A DNA stretch of 64,000 bases from Streptomyces sp. V1I1 (GCF_030817355.1 NZ_JAUSZH010000001.1:6386501-6450500); one strand, 5' to 3'. Positions 23,905 to 33,346 are shown, counted from the stretch's first letter. Notes: generated from the letters alone by a model not told the origin. Program-made: numbers and translations.

Positions 23905-23957
23905 GTCCTCAAGCGCCGGACGGGCTGGAAAATCCGGCCCGTCCGGCGCTTGAGGAC
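23905..23957. repeat. Dispersed Streptomyces inverted repeat acting as uvrA terminator
   Basis: Arms 23905-23925 and 23937-23957 are perfectly complementary over 21 bp (GTCCTCAAGCGCCGGACGGG...). The stem can continue into the loop. I recall this as a high-copy intergenic element in Streptomyces. It lies between convergent genes, and a diverged copy occurs at 28122-28166. Confidence 0.8.
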
Positions 23958-23996
23958 GAACCGGCTGCCGGACGGCCCCGGCTTCTCCCACAGCCG

Positions 23997-24911
23997 TCAG
24001 CCGTTCAGCTCCCACGCGTACGGCGGCTCCGCGCCCGTGCGGGAGCAGGTCACCGCGGCCGCCCGGGACGCGAAGTGCAGCACCTCGTGCCACCCCTCCG
24101 CGCCCAGACCGGCCAGGGCGTTCGCCGACAGGGCGTCCCGGGCCGCGAGGCCGTGCAGCAGGGCCGCGTTCACCGTGTCGCCCGCGCCGATCGTGTCCGC
24201 TACGGTCACCGCCGTGGCCGGGACCGAGACCTCAAGCCCGCCCCGCGTCCGTACCGACAGCCCCGCCGCACCCCGCGTCAGCACCACCGCCGCGGGCCCC
24301 TCCGGCATACCGCCGAGCCACCGGGCGTCGTCCTCCGACAGCTTCAGCAGCGACACATACGGCAGCCAGCCGGCGAAGCGCGCCCGGTAGGCGTCCGCGT
24401 CCGGGATCAGACCGGCCCTGATGTTCGGGTCGAGCAGCGTGAAGATCCCGCGCCCCGCTTCCCGTCGCAGCAGCGCTTCGTACGCACTCGCGCCCGGCTC
24501 CAGCACCAGCGAGCAGGTCCCGAGGGCCAGTGCCCGTACGGAATCCGGCAGTTGGGGCGGCAGCTCGAAGAGCCGGTCCGCGCTGCCCTGCACATAGAAG
24601 CGGTACCCGGCGGAGCCGTCCGCGCCTATGCTCGCGACCGCCAGCGTCGTCGGCTCGGGCCCGCGCTGGACGAGGGACGTCCCGACCCCCGCCGTACGCA
24701 GCCCGGCCAGCAGTGCCTCGCCGAAGCCGTCCGTCGAAACCCGGGAGCAGAAGCCGACCGTCGCGCCGAGCCAGCCGAGCGCGACAGCCGTGTTGTACGG
24801 ACCGCCGCCGAACCGCGGCAGCAGCATGGGCAGCGGGTCGCCGACCCCCTGCGGGACCAGGTCGATCAAGGACTCTCCGGCGACGACGATCACGGCGAGA
24901 ACGTAACCCAT
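23997..24911 (-). CDS. PfkB-family carbohydrate kinase (fructokinase-like)
   Basis: The 304-residue ribokinase-fold enzyme begins VVAGESLIDLVPQG and has the substrate region FGGGPYNTAVALGWLGA. The C-terminal motif is DTIGAGDTVNAALL with the catalytic Asp. The pattern is closest to fructokinase/sugar-kinase types. No transporter or regulator adjoins it to define the sugar. The start is uncertain: ATG 24911 has its AAGGG too close, and GTG 24893 would remove six residues. Confidence 0.83.
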   Translation of the reverse strand: MGYVLAVIVVAGESLIDLVPQGVGDPLPMLLPRFGGGPYNTAVALGWLGATVGFCSRVSTDGFGEALLAGLRTAGVGTSLVQRGPEPTTLAVASIGADGSAGYRFYVQGSADRLFELPPQLPDSVRALALGTCSLVLEPGASAYEALLRREAGRGIFTLLDPNIRAGLIPDADAYRARFAGWLPYVSLLKLSEDDARWLGGMPEGPAAVVLTRGAAGLSVRTRGGLEVSVPATAVTVADTIGAGDTVNAALLHGLAARDALSANALAGLGAEGWHEVLHFASRAAAVTCSRTGAEPPYAWELNG

Positions 24912-25007
24912 CCCTTGCGGGGGCGACCAGGGAGCCCGCCAGGAGGGCCGCCGATCTCCGCCGGTATCGTCGGGTCTGTCACCGACGCCCTGATCAGTGG
25001 AGTTTCC

Positions 25008-25436
25008 ATGTCCGGCCAGCCAGCCGCCCGCCGTACCGTGCTGAAAGGCGCCGCCCTCGCCGGGGCAGCCGGGCTGGGGGTCGCGGCCTGCTCCACCGAA
25101 TCGAAGCTCGGCCACGCCGAGAACCCCACCCCCACCGCACCCGTCGATCTCGGCGCGGCCGACGCCGTCCCGGTCGGCGGCGCCAAGCTCTACCGCGAGC
25201 AGCGCCTGGTCGTGAGCTGCCCGGCCAAGGGCCAGTACAAGGCATTCAGCGCGCAGTGCACGCACGCGGGCTGTGTCCTCGAGAAGGTCGAGGGCACCGA
25301 AGGCAACTGCCCCTGCCACGGCAGCCGCTTCGACGTCACGACCGGCAAGGCGCTCCAGGGCCCGGCGACCGTGCCGCTCCCCGAGGTCCCGATCAAGGCC
25401 GAGGGCGGCAAGCTCGTCGTCGGCCCCGAGGCGTAA
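25008..25436 (+). CDS. Exported Rieske [2Fe-2S] protein
   Basis: The 142-residue protein carries a twin-arginine signal (ARRTVLKGAALAG) ending in a lipobox-like LGVAAC, so it is likely a Tat-exported lipoprotein. The Rieske cluster ligands are in CTHAGC and CPCHGSRF, with the usual Cys-x-His spacing. It is a small electron-transfer protein not linked to a cytochrome b gene here. ATG 25008 has GTGGAG upstream. It is divergent from the kinase gene with a 96-nt gap. Confidence 0.88.
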   Translation: MSGQPAARRTVLKGAALAGAAGLGVAACSTESKLGHAENPTPTAPVDLGAADAVPVGGAKLYREQRLVVSCPAKGQYKAFSAQCTHAGCVLEKVEGTEGNCPCHGSRFDVTTGKALQGPATVPLPEVPIKAEGGKLVVGPEA

Positions 25437-25452
25437 AGCACGACAGCGAGCG

Positions 25453-26385
25453 TCAGTCCCAGTCCCAGTCGATCCCCAGGATCCCCGGCCGTACGCCCTG
25501 CTCCACCAGATGGACCGTGCGGTGCCGGCCGCTCAGCGTCAGATCCGTCCTGGCGCCGCGCGGCGCTCCCGTCGTGGCCTGCGCGAACCGCCGGCACCGC
25601 ACCGGCAGCGCACCCTCGTCGAAGCGCACCTGCAGGACGTACTGCCCGCCCGCGAAGCTGAAGCCGCGGACGTACTCCTCGCTCGGCCCGCCGGTCCCGT
25701 CCTCGAAGCCGTAGCCGAAGAGGTACGTCTCACCCGCGCGCAGCCGGGCGTCGAAGAGCAGCTCCGCGATCAGCACCCCGGTCTCCCGGTTCCACCGCAC
25801 CCGCCCCGTGCGGCAGTTCTCCAGCGCGCTGACCTCCACCCGCGCGGGATCGCAGCCCGGATCGCCGTGGTGGATGGCCAGATAGCGGTCGATGCCGTCG
25901 CGGTGGGCGCGTACGACATGCGCCGAATCGCGCCCCAGCAGCTCGCGCCCCGCCCCGATCCGTACCCGCTCGTGGTGGCCCACCGTGTGCAGCCCGCCGT
26001 CCGCAGGCGACTCCAGGTCGGCAAGCAGCTGCTCCACCGCGCCGGAGGCCTCCACCAGTGAGCGGTAGGAGCGCGTGGCGGGGCGCTCGAAATCGGTTCG
26101 CGCGCCGCCTTCTCCGACGCCGAGCAGCCGGATCAGCGAGTTCCCCGGCAGTTCGAGTACGTCCTCCAGAGCACGCACGGCGCGCAGCGACTCGGGGCGC
26201 TGCGGGCGGCGCGCGCCCTGCTGCCAGTAGCTGAGGCTGGTCACGCCCACCTTTATCCCGCGGTGCGCGAGATGGTGCTGGACGCGCTGGAGCGGCAGCC
26301 CGCGCACCGCGAGGGCAGCGCGTAGCGCCAGATGGAACGGGCCGGTGTGCAGCACCTGCGCCAGATCGGCCTCGGTGTGGCCCAT
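25453..26385 (-). CDS. XRE-like HTH protein with large C-terminal domain
   Basis: The 310-residue protein has an N-terminal helix-turn-helix-like segment (about 15-75: LPLQRVQHHLAHRGIKVGVTSLSYWQ) of the XRE/Cro type. A 200-residue beta-rich domain with no named family follows. I recall such two-part proteins as conserved Streptomyces regulators of unknown target. GGAGG precedes ATG 26385. A perfect GTGAACGTTCAC dyad lies 29 nt upstream, consistent with self-regulation. Confidence 0.7.
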   Translation of the reverse strand: MGHTEADLAQVLHTGPFHLALRAALAVRGLPLQRVQHHLAHRGIKVGVTSLSYWQQGARRPQRPESLRAVRALEDVLELPGNSLIRLLGVGEGGARTDFERPATRSYRSLVEASGAVEQLLADLESPADGGLHTVGHHERVRIGAGRELLGRDSAHVVRAHRDGIDRYLAIHHGDPGCDPARVEVSALENCRTGRVRWNRETGVLIAELLFDARLRAGETYLFGYGFEDGTGGPSEEYVRGFSFAGGQYVLQVRFDEGALPVRCRRFAQATTGAPRGARTDLTLSGRHRTVHLVEQGVRPGILGIDWDWD

Positions 26386-26413
26386 GGTTCCTCCAGCGAC
26401 TTGCGGGAATTGA

Positions 26414-26425
26414 GTGAACGTTCAC
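26414..26425. promoter_or_regulatory. Candidate operator dyad GTGAACGTTCAC
   Basis: This perfect 12-bp palindrome sits in the divergent region between the XRE-like gene and the papain-like protease. Two further GTTCAC half-sites lie at 26487 and 26507, spaced 20 nt. One regulator may control both directions. Confidence 0.45.
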
Positions 26426-26625
26426 GACAGGGGCGAGCCGCTGTGGGTGGGCGGCGACCGGCGTCCAGGTGGAGCGGGACGGAGGTGTTCACATCCCGGC
26501 CGTAGCGTTCACAGCGCCGTGTCACCCCGCATTGAAGCGTGTTGACCCGCCTCCGACAAGGACTGATGCTCATCCGCAGCGTCCGGACGCGATCCTCCAT
26601 CCCCACCCCCACCGGGAGGAACGCG

Positions 26626-27246
26626 ATGCGCACAGAGAGCAAGCCAAAGAGCACAGCAATCAGACGGCTGTCCGCCGCAGCCGTCGTTCTCGCCGCACTG
26701 TTCACTCTGCCCCTGTCGACGGCGACCGCCGCGCCGACCGACGACCAGTCCGACTCGTCCGCCCTCGCCTGGAGGCGCCTGAACATAGCCATGCAGGCCC
26801 AGCAGAAGACCAACTGGTGCTGGGCAGCGGGCGGCAACACCATCGCCGCGTACTTCGGCAGGAACTACTCGCAGAACCAGTTCTGCAACGCCGCCTTCAA
26901 CCGCCAGCAGGGCAGCGAGTGCCCCAACTCGCAGGCCACGCTGGGCAATGTGCAGAACGGTCTGCGCTGGGCGGGCATCAACTCCGGTTCGTACGTCACC
27001 GGCTGGCTGGGCTACCCGACCGTGCAGACGGAGATCGACGCGGACCGCCCCATCGAGACCCGTATCCAGTGGTCGAGCGGCGGGGGCCATATGCATGTGA
27101 TCTACGGCTACGACACCGCGAACAGCTGGGTCTACTGGGGCGATCCATGGCCCTCCAGCGACCGCTACAACTGGGCCTCCCACGCCTGGTACGTCAACAA
27201 CAGCTCCTTCTCCTGGACCCACTCGCTCTACCGGATCGGGGCGTGA
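26626..27246 (+). CDS. Secreted papain-like cysteine protease (C70/AvrRpt2-type)
   Basis: The 206-residue protein has a Sec signal peptide (charged MRTESKPKSTAIRR, then a hydrophobic core, cleavage near TATAA). The protease domain has the catalytic Cys in QKTNWCWAAGGNT, His in GGGHMHVIYGY and the acidic/Asn site in VYWGDPWP. This Cys-His arrangement is that of papain-like C39/C70 bacterial proteases. The GGGAGGA site precedes ATG 26626. Its stop codon overlaps the start of the next gene, so the two products are made together. Confidence 0.83.
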   Translation: MRTESKPKSTAIRRLSAAAVVLAALFTLPLSTATAAPTDDQSDSSALAWRRLNIAMQAQQKTNWCWAAGGNTIAAYFGRNYSQNQFCNAAFNRQQGSECPNSQATLGNVQNGLRWAGINSGSYVTGWLGYPTVQTEIDADRPIETRIQWSSGGGHMHVIYGYDTANSWVYWGDPWPSSDRYNWASHAWYVNNSSFSWTHSLYRIGA

Positions 27247-28076
27247 GCGCGATGAAGAGGACCTCACGAGCGACCGCGCGAGCCGCCGTCACCACCGCCG
27301 TCGCGGCCTGCCTCTCCCTCGGCGCCATCGGTACGGCCACCGGCGCAGGCACGGCCACCGGCGTAGGCACCGCCACCGGCGTCGCCACCTCCACCGGCCC
27401 CTCGGCGGCGGACCGGGCCGCGGCCCGCCGCGTCGCCACGGCCCCCGCAACCCTGGAGACCCTGTCCCGTTTCTTCGCCCGCGACGGTGCCGTCAGCAAG
27501 GCGGCGGCGGCTCCCCGCGTCGAAGGCGCGACCGTCCCCGTCCACACGCTCGCCCCGGAGTTCGTGGCCGGAAAGGCGGGAGCTCCCGTGGCGAAGGAGG
27601 AGTTCCTCGCCAGTCGGGCGGTCTCGTCGGACGGGCAGCAGGCCTCGCTGTGGACGGCCCGACAGGGCGGTCAGTGGCAGGTGGTGAACATCGCCACCGG
27701 CGACGACGAGTTCCGCTACGCGCGGCTCGGCGACCAAAAGCTCCCCGGCGGCACCGTCTTCCGCGAACCGCAGATCGACGCCTGGTACGTCAACAAGGGC
27801 ACGAAGGTGCTCCCGTTGGACGAGGACGCGATACGCGCGGTGGGCAGCCGCGGCACGACGCTCACCGCCTACCAGGACCGGGTCCGGGCCGCGTACGCCG
27901 ACAAGCTCCCGGGGTCGGCGTACGCGAAGAAGGGCGGCGCGGGCGGCTACGCCGTGCATGAGGAGAAAGACAGGAACGGCGGCGTCACTTTCGCCTCGGC
28001 GGCCGCCGGAGCAGGCGCCCTCGCGGCCCTCGTCCTGTGCGGGCCGGCGGCAGTCCGTCTGCGCCGCCGCGCCTGA
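27243..28076 (+). CDS. Secreted, C-terminally membrane-anchored partner of the papain-like protease
   Basis: The 277-residue protein, read from GTG 27243, shares GTGA with the protease stop. It has a signal peptide, then GTATG-type low-complexity repeats (about 30-52). A 190-residue domain of unknown family follows. It ends in a hydrophobic C-terminal helix (AGAGALAALVLCG) and RLRRRA, a membrane anchor with cytoplasmic basic tail. It looks surface-exposed. Overlap with the protease suggests it is a substrate, inhibitor or tether, which is inference. ATG 27252 is an alternative start. Confidence 0.72.
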   Translation: MSAMKRTSRATARAAVTTAVAACLSLGAIGTATGAGTATGVGTATGVATSTGPSAADRAAARRVATAPATLETLSRFFARDGAVSKAAAAPRVEGATVPVHTLAPEFVAGKAGAPVAKEEFLASRAVSSDGQQASLWTARQGGQWQVVNIATGDDEFRYARLGDQKLPGGTVFREPQIDAWYVNKGTKVLPLDEDAIRAVGSRGTTLTAYQDRVRAAYADKLPGSAYAKKGGAGGYAVHEEKDRNGGVTFASAAAGAGALAALVLCGPAAVRLRRRA

Positions 28077-28121
28077 TCGGCCGCGGCTCCGCCCCGGACC
28101 GCGTACGGCCTTCGGTCGTGC

Positions 28122-28166
28122 CCTCAACGCCGGGCGGCTGAATTTCAGCCCCTCCGGCGCTTGAGG
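28122..28166. repeat. Diverged copy of the dispersed inverted repeat after the membrane-anchored protein
   Basis: CCTCAA-CGCCGG at 28122 and CCGGCGCTTGAGG ending at 28166 form an imperfect hairpin closely related to the element at 23905-23957. A second small hairpin, GGGGCGGAGCCCC, follows at 28184-28196, as often seen next to this repeat. Confidence 0.65.
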
Positions 28167-28254
28167 TGGGGGGAGGGGGTTCGGGGCGGAGCCCCGACGA
28201 GCCCCGGGCGCCCGGCGCTTCCCCACGGTGCCGGGCGCCCGGTCCCGGCCCGCA

Positions 28255-28277
28255 CTGTCACTGCGCGCCAGTAGGCT
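28255..28277 (+). promoter_or_regulatory. RecA-independent DNA-damage promoter of uvrC
   Basis: CTGTCACTG (28255-28263), exactly 8 nt, and TAGGCT (28272-28277) match tTGTCRgtg-N8-TAnnnT with two differences in the upstream element. The ATG is 7 nt after the -10, so uvrC should be leaderless, like ogt and uvrB. Confidence 0.65.
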
Positions 28278-28284
28278 GGTCGAC

Positions 28285-30255
28285 ATGGCAGACCCCTCCA
28301 GCTACCGCCCCAAGCCGGGACAGATCCCCGACTCGCCGGGGGTCTACAAATTCCGCGACGAGCACCGCCGGGTGATCTACGTCGGGAAGGCCAAAAGCCT
28401 GCGTCAGCGCCTCGCCAACTACTTCCAGGACGTGGCGAATCTCCACCCGCGCACCGCCACCATGGTCACCACGGCGGCCTCCGTGGAGTGGACGGTGGTC
28501 TCCACCGAGGTCGAGGCGCTCCAGCTGGAGTACTCCTGGATCAAGGAATTCGACCCGCGGTTCAACGTCAAGTACCGGGACGACAAGAGCTATCCGTATC
28601 TCGCGGTCACCCTCAATGAGGACTTCCCGCGGGTCCAGGTGCTGCGCGGCGCCAAGAGGAAGGGCGTGCGCTACTTCGGTCCGTACGGCCACGCCTGGGC
28701 GATCCGCGAGACCGTCGACCTGATGCTGCGGGTCTTTCCCGTACGCACCTGCTCGGCCGGGGTCTTGAGGAATCACCAGCAGAAGGGCCGCCCCTGTCTG
28801 CTCGGCTACATCGGCAAGTGCTCCGCGCCCTGCGTGGGCCGGGTCACCCCCGAGGAGCACCGCGAACTGGCCGAGGAGTTCTGCGACTTCATGGCCGGCC
28901 GCACCGGCACGTACATCCGCCGTCTGGAGAAGCAGATGATGGCGGCCGCCGAGGAGATGGAGTACGAGAGGGCGGCCCGGCTGCGTGACGACATAGAGGC
29001 CCTCAAGCGGGCCCTGGAGAAGAACGCCGTCGTGCTCGCGGACGCCACCGACGCCGACCTGATCGCCGTCGCCGAGGACGAGCTCGAAGCCGCGGTGCAG
29101 ATCTTCCACGTCCGCGGCGGCAGGGTGCGCGGCCAGCGCGGCTGGGTCACCGACAAGGTCGAGGCCGTCGACACCGCCGGCCTCGTCGAGCACGCGCTCC
29201 AGCAGCTGTACGGCGAGGAGCGGGGCGACGCGGTCCCCAAGGAGGTCCTCGTGCCGGCCCTCCACGAGGACAGCGACGCGGTCAGTCTGTGGCTGAGCGG
29301 CCGGCGCGGCTCGAACGTCTCACTCCGTATCCCTCAGCGTGGCGACAAGAAGGACCTGATGGAGACGGTCCAGCGCAATGCCCAGCAGGCCCTGGCCCTG
29401 CACAAGACCAAACGCGCCAGCGATCTCACCACCCGCTCGCGCGCCCTGGAGGAGATCGCCGAGGCCCTCGGCCTGGACTCGGCGCCGCTGCGGATCGAGT
29501 GCTTCGACATCTCGCACCTCCAGGGCGAGGACGTGGTGGCGTCCATGGTCGTCTTCGAGGACGGCCTGGCGCGCAAGAGCGAGTACCGCCGGTTCCAGAT
29601 CAAGGGCTTCGAGGGCCAGGACGACGTCCGCTCGATGCACGAGGTGATCAGCCGCCGCTTCAAGCGCTATCTGGCGGAGAAGGACAGGACGGGGGAGTGG
29701 ATCGGCGACGACACCCCGGAGGACGAAAGCAAGCCCAAGCGCTTCGCGTATCCGCCGCAGCTCGTCGTCGTGGACGGCGGACAGCCGCAGGTGGCAGCCG
29801 CCCAGCGCGCCCTCGACGAACTCGGCATCGACGATGTCGCCGTGTGCGGACTGGCCAAGCGCCTCGAAGAGGTCTGGCTGCCGCACGACGACGACCCGGT
29901 GGTCCTGCCGCGCTCCAGCGAGGGGCTGTATCTCCTTCAGCGGGTCCGTGACACAGCTCACGACTTCGCCATCCGCTACCAGCGCTCCAAGCGGACCAAG
30001 CGCATCAGGACCAGCCCGCTGGACGCGGTCCCGGGTCTCGGCGAAACCCGGAAACAGGCGCTGATCAAGCATTTCGGCTCGGTGAAGCGGCTGAAGCAGG
30101 CGACAATCGAGCAGATCTGCGAGGTTCCAGGCATGGGCCGCAAGACGGCGGAGTCCGTCGTGGTGGCCCTCGCCCAGGCGGCTCCGGCCGCTCCTGCCGT
30201 GAATACGGCAACAGGAGAGATCATTGAAGAGAACGACGGGGGCAGCAGGACATGA
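28285..30255 (+). CDS. uvrC: Excinuclease ABC subunit C
   Basis: UvrC makes the two incisions flanking a lesion bound by UvrB. The 656-residue protein has the N-terminal GIY-YIG nuclease ([23 protein letters not shown]). A UVR motif follows ([20 protein letters not shown], about 215). The RNase H-like 5'-nuclease has [15 protein letters not shown]. Tandem helix-hairpin-helix motifs close it ([30 protein letters not shown]). ATG 28285 is the start supported by the adjacent promoter. Its ATGA stop overlap starts rapZ, heading the uvrC-rapZ-yvcK-whiA operon. Confidence 0.97.
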   Translation: MADPSSYRPKPGQIPDSPGVYKFRDEHRRVIYVGKAKSLRQRLANYFQDVANLHPRTATMVTTAASVEWTVVSTEVEALQLEYSWIKEFDPRFNVKYRDDKSYPYLAVTLNEDFPRVQVLRGAKRKGVRYFGPYGHAWAIRETVDLMLRVFPVRTCSAGVLRNHQQKGRPCLLGYIGKCSAPCVGRVTPEEHRELAEEFCDFMAGRTGTYIRRLEKQMMAAAEEMEYERAARLRDDIEALKRALEKNAVVLADATDADLIAVAEDELEAAVQIFHVRGGRVRGQRGWVTDKVEAVDTAGLVEHALQQLYGEERGDAVPKEVLVPALHEDSDAVSLWLSGRRGSNVSLRIPQRGDKKDLMETVQRNAQQALALHKTKRASDLTTRSRALEEIAEALGLDSAPLRIECFDISHLQGEDVVASMVVFEDGLARKSEYRRFQIKGFEGQDDVRSMHEVISRRFKRYLAEKDRTGEWIGDDTPEDESKPKRFAYPPQLVVVDGGQPQVAAAQRALDELGIDDVAVCGLAKRLEEVWLPHDDDPVVLPRSSEGLYLLQRVRDTAHDFAIRYQRSKRTKRIRTSPLDAVPGLGETRKQALIKHFGSVKRLKQATIEQICEVPGMGRKTAESVVVALAQAAPAAPAVNTATGEIIEENDGGSRT

Positions 30256-31190
30256 ATGAGCACGATGGAGACGGAGCAGCAGACGTGAGTACGGGCACCA
30301 CGATCGAGCCCGGCGGGGCCGCGGACGCGGCAATCCCCGAGCTGGTGATCATCTCCGGAATGTCGGGCGCCGGGCGCAGCACGGCCGCGAAGTGTCTGGA
30401 GGACCTCGGCTGGTTCGTCGTCGACAACCTGCCGCCTGCGCTGATCCCCACCATGGTGGAGCTCGGCGCACGCTCGCAGGGCAATGTCGCCCGGATCGCC
30501 GTCGTCGTCGACGTACGCGGCCGGCGGTTCTTCGACAACCTCCGCCAGTCCCTCGCCGACCTGGACACCAAGCAGGTCACCCGGCGGATCGTCTTCCTCG
30601 AGTCCTCCGACGACGCCCTGGTCCGCCGCTTCGAGTCGGTCCGCAGGCCGCACCCCCTCCAGGGCGACGGCCGGATCGTCGACGGCATCGCTGCCGAGCG
30701 CGACCTGCTGCGCGAGCTGCGCGGCGACGCCGACCTGGTGATCGACACCTCCAGCCTCAACGTCCATGAGCTGCGCGCCAAGATGGACGCCCAGTTCGCG
30801 GGCGACGAGGAGCCGGAGCTGCGGGCCACGGTGATGTCGTTCGGATTCAAGTACGGACTGCCGGTCGACGCGGACCTCGTCGTCGACATGCGCTTCCTGC
30901 CGAACCCGCACTGGGTTCCGGAGCTGCGTCCGTTCACCGGCCTCAACGAAGAGGTGTCGAACTACGTCTTCAACCAGCCCGGCGCCAAGGAGTTCATCGA
31001 CCGCTACACCGAGCTGCTTCAGCTGATCGCCGCGGGCTACCGCCGCGAGGGCAAGCGGTATGTGACCATCGCGGTCGGCTGCACCGGCGGTAAGCACCGC
31101 TCCGTCGCCACGTCCGAGAAGCTCGCCGCCAGGCTCTCGTCCGCGGGGATCGAGACCGTCGTTGTCCACCGGGACATGGGGCGCGAGTGA
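30252..31190 (+). CDS. rapZ: RapZ-family nucleotide-binding protein
   Basis: The 312-residue P-loop protein has Walker [12 protein letters not shown] near residue 36 and the C-terminal conserved block [23 protein letters not shown]. In E. coli RapZ is an RNA adaptor that senses glucosamine-6-phosphate. In actinobacteria and Bacillus (YvjC/YvcJ) its role is less clear and it is a nucleotide hydrolase. ATG overlaps the uvrC stop by 4 nt, and the stop overlaps yvcK by 4 nt. This is the conserved neighbour set of whiA. Confidence 0.93.
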   Translation: MNEHDGDGAADVSTGTTIEPGGAADAAIPELVIISGMSGAGRSTAAKCLEDLGWFVVDNLPPALIPTMVELGARSQGNVARIAVVVDVRGRRFFDNLRQSLADLDTKQVTRRIVFLESSDDALVRRFESVRRPHPLQGDGRIVDGIAAERDLLRELRGDADLVIDTSSLNVHELRAKMDAQFAGDEEPELRATVMSFGFKYGLPVDADLVVDMRFLPNPHWVPELRPFTGLNEEVSNYVFNQPGAKEFIDRYTELLQLIAAGYRREGKRYVTIAVGCTGGKHRSVATSEKLAARLSSAGIETVVVHRDMGRE

Positions 31191-32221
31191 CCGGACGCAA
31201 CCTCCGTCTGCGGCGACTGCGCAGGTCCACGCATGCGCCGACCGGGCGGAAGCGCGGCGCACAGCCCAAGGTCGTCGCGCTCGGCGGCGGCATGGGCCTG
31301 TCCGCGTCGCTCACGGCCCTGCGCCGTATCACGGGCGACCTCACCGCGGTCGTCACCGTCGCCGACGACGGCGGCTCCAGCGGCCGGCTCCGCGACGAGC
31401 TCGGCGTGCTGCCGCCCGGTGACCTGCGCAAGGCCCTGGCGGCGCTGTGCGGCGACGACGACTGGGGCCAGACCTGGGCCCGGGTGATCCAGCACCGCTT
31501 CCAGTCCCAGGGCGACCTGCATGAACACGCGGTCGGCAATCTGCTGATAGTGGCGCTGTGGGAGCAGCTCGGCGACCATGTCCTGGCCCTGGACCTGGTC
31601 GGCAAGCTGCTCGGCGCGCACGGCAGGGTGCTGCCGATGTCCGCCGTCCCGCTGGAGTTGCAGGCGCTGGTCCGGGGCCACGACCCGGCTCGCCCGAACG
31701 ACGTGGAGACCGTGCGCGGCCAGGCGACCGTCGCGCTCACGCCCGGTGAGGTGCAGTCGGTGCACCTCGTCCCGCACGACCCGCCCGCCGTCCCGGAGGC
31801 CGTTGCCGCCGTCCTGGACGCCGACTGGGTGGTGCTCGGCCCGGGTTCCTGGTTCTCATCGGTGATCCCGCATCTGCTCGTGCCCGAACTGCTGGACGCG
31901 CTGATCGAGACGAAGGCCCGCCGGGTCCTCTCGCTCAACCTCGCGCCGCAGCCCGGCGAAACAGATGGCTTCTCACCGCAGCGTCATTTGGAGGTTTTGG
32001 GACGACACGCGCCTAAACTCGCCCTGGACGTGGTGCTGGCCGACGAGGCCGCCGTGCCCGACCGTGAGTCCCTCGCCGAAGCCGCCACGCGGCTCGGCGC
32101 CGCGGTCGAGCTGGCCCCCGTGGCCTCGCCCGACGGCGTTCCGAAGCATGATCCGGAGCTGTTGGCCGCCGCGTACGACCGTATTTTTCGGATGCATGGA
32201 AGGATCGGCCCATGGCGATGA
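31187..32221 (+). CDS. yvcK: YvcK/CuvA family gluconeogenesis-type protein
   Basis: The 344-residue CofD-like protein has the nucleotide-binding loop [14 protein letters not shown] and the motifs [14 protein letters not shown] and [17 protein letters not shown]. YvcK proteins bind UDP-sugars and influence cell shape, peptidoglycan precursor flow and gluconeogenic growth. The basic N-terminus ([13 protein letters not shown]) is unusual but common in the genus. The start overlaps rapZ (GTGA), and its 3' end overlaps whiA by 10 nt. Confidence 0.93.
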   Translation: MTGRNLRLRRLRRSTHAPTGRKRGAQPKVVALGGGMGLSASLTALRRITGDLTAVVTVADDGGSSGRLRDELGVLPPGDLRKALAALCGDDDWGQTWARVIQHRFQSQGDLHEHAVGNLLIVALWEQLGDHVLALDLVGKLLGAHGRVLPMSAVPLELQALVRGHDPARPNDVETVRGQATVALTPGEVQSVHLVPHDPPAVPEAVAAVLDADWVVLGPGSWFSSVIPHLLVPELLDALIETKARRVLSLNLAPQPGETDGFSPQRHLEVLGRHAPKLALDVVLADEAAVPDRESLAEAATRLGAAVELAPVASPDGVPKHDPELLAAAYDRIFRMHGRIGPWR

Positions 32222-33201
32222 CGGCAGCGGTGAAGGACGAAATCTCCCGGCTTCCCGTCACCCGGACCTGCTGCAGAAAAGCGGAGGTCTCGGCGATCCT
32301 TCGGTTCGCGGGCGGGCTGCACCTGGTGAGCGGCCGCATCGTGATCGAGGCGGAGCTGGACACCGGCATCGCGGCGCGCCGGCTGAAGCGGGACATCCTG
32401 GAGATCTTCGGGCACAGCTCCGAGCTGATGGTGATGGCGCCCGGCGGACTGCGCCGCGGCTCGCGCTACGTCGTACGAGTGGTGGCCGGCGGTGACCAAC
32501 TGGCCCGCCAGACCGGTCTCGTCGACGGCCGGGGCCGCCCGATCCGCGGGCTGCCCCCGCAGGTCGTCTCCGGTGCAACCTGTGACGCGGAGGCCGCCTG
32601 GCGTGGCGCGTTCCTGGCACACGGCTCGCTCACCGAGCCGGGCCGCTCCTCCTCGCTGGAGGTCACCTGCCCCGGCCCGGAGGCGGCTCTGGCTCTCGTC
32701 GGCGCGGCCCGCCGGCTCTCCATCGCCGCCAAGGCGCGCGAGGTTCGCGGCGTGGACCGCGTCGTCGTGCGCGACGGGGACGCGATCGGCGCGCTGCTGA
32801 CCCGCCTTGGGGCGCACGAGTCGGTGCTGGCCTGGGAGGAGCGGCGGATGCGCCGCGAGGTGCGCGCCACTGCCAACCGCCTCGCCAACTTCGACGACGC
32901 CAACCTGCGCCGCTCGGCGCGCGCCGCGGTCGCCGCGGGCGCCCGGGTGCAGCGCGCGCTGGAGATCCTCGGCGAGGAGGTGCCCGAGCACCTCGCCGCG
33001 GCCGGCCGGCTGCGGATGGAGCACAAGCAGGCTTCGCTCGAGGAGCTGGGTGCGCTGGCCGACCCACCGCTGACCAAGGACGCGGTCGCGGGCCGTATCC
33101 GCCGGCTGCTTGCGATGGCCGACAAGCGGGCCCAGGACTTGGGCATTCCGGGTACGGAGTCCAATCTGACCGAGGAAATGGCCGACGGTCTCGTCGGCTG
33201 A
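32212..33201 (+). CDS. whiA: Sporulation transcription factor WhiA
   Basis: WhiA, with WhiB, switches Streptomyces aerial hyphae from growth to septation and activates ftsZ and other genes. The 329-residue protein begins [21 protein letters not shown]. It has an N-terminal LAGLIDADG-like domain that lost nuclease residues and a C-terminal helix-turn-helix ([25 protein letters not shown]). A conserved actinobacterial tail [10 protein letters not shown] ends it. It overlaps yvcK by 10 nt, so upstream transcription and any promoter inside yvcK both matter. I could not confirm a specific internal promoter. It is a strong lineage marker. Confidence 0.96.
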   Translation: MAMTAAVKDEISRLPVTRTCCRKAEVSAILRFAGGLHLVSGRIVIEAELDTGIAARRLKRDILEIFGHSSELMVMAPGGLRRGSRYVVRVVAGGDQLARQTGLVDGRGRPIRGLPPQVVSGATCDAEAAWRGAFLAHGSLTEPGRSSSLEVTCPGPEAALALVGAARRLSIAAKAREVRGVDRVVVRDGDAIGALLTRLGAHESVLAWEERRMRREVRATANRLANFDDANLRRSARAAVAAGARVQRALEILGEEVPEHLAAAGRLRMEHKQASLEELGALADPPLTKDAVAGRIRRLLAMADKRAQDLGIPGTESNLTEEMADGLVG

Positions 33202-33268
33202 GTCCCTGCTGAGTCCTGCCTGAGCCGCGGCTGAGTCCCGCCTGATTCCCGACGGAGTTCCGGCTGAA
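33198..33268. repeat. 11-nt tandem repeat, seven units, starting at the whiA stop codon
   Basis: CTGAG-like cores begin at 33198, 33209, 33220, 33231, 33242, 33253 and 33264, an exact 11-nt period. The consensus is CTGAGTCCNGC. The first unit contains the whiA stop TGA and the array ends 23 nt before the terminator hairpin. Confidence 0.85.
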
Positions 33269-33290
33269 TGTCCACCGCCATGATCGACCC

Positions 33291-33325
33291 ACCGCTGTCG
33301 GCGCCTTCCCGGCGCCGACAGCGGT
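33291..33325 (+). terminator. Terminator of the uvrC-rapZ-yvcK-whiA operon
   Basis: ACCGCTGTCGGCGCC (33291-33305) pairs perfectly with GGCGCCGACAGCGGT (33311-33325) around TTCCC, followed by a T-rich stretch. Confidence 0.88.
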
Positions 33326-33346
33326 GTTATGTCTATTTGTATGCTC

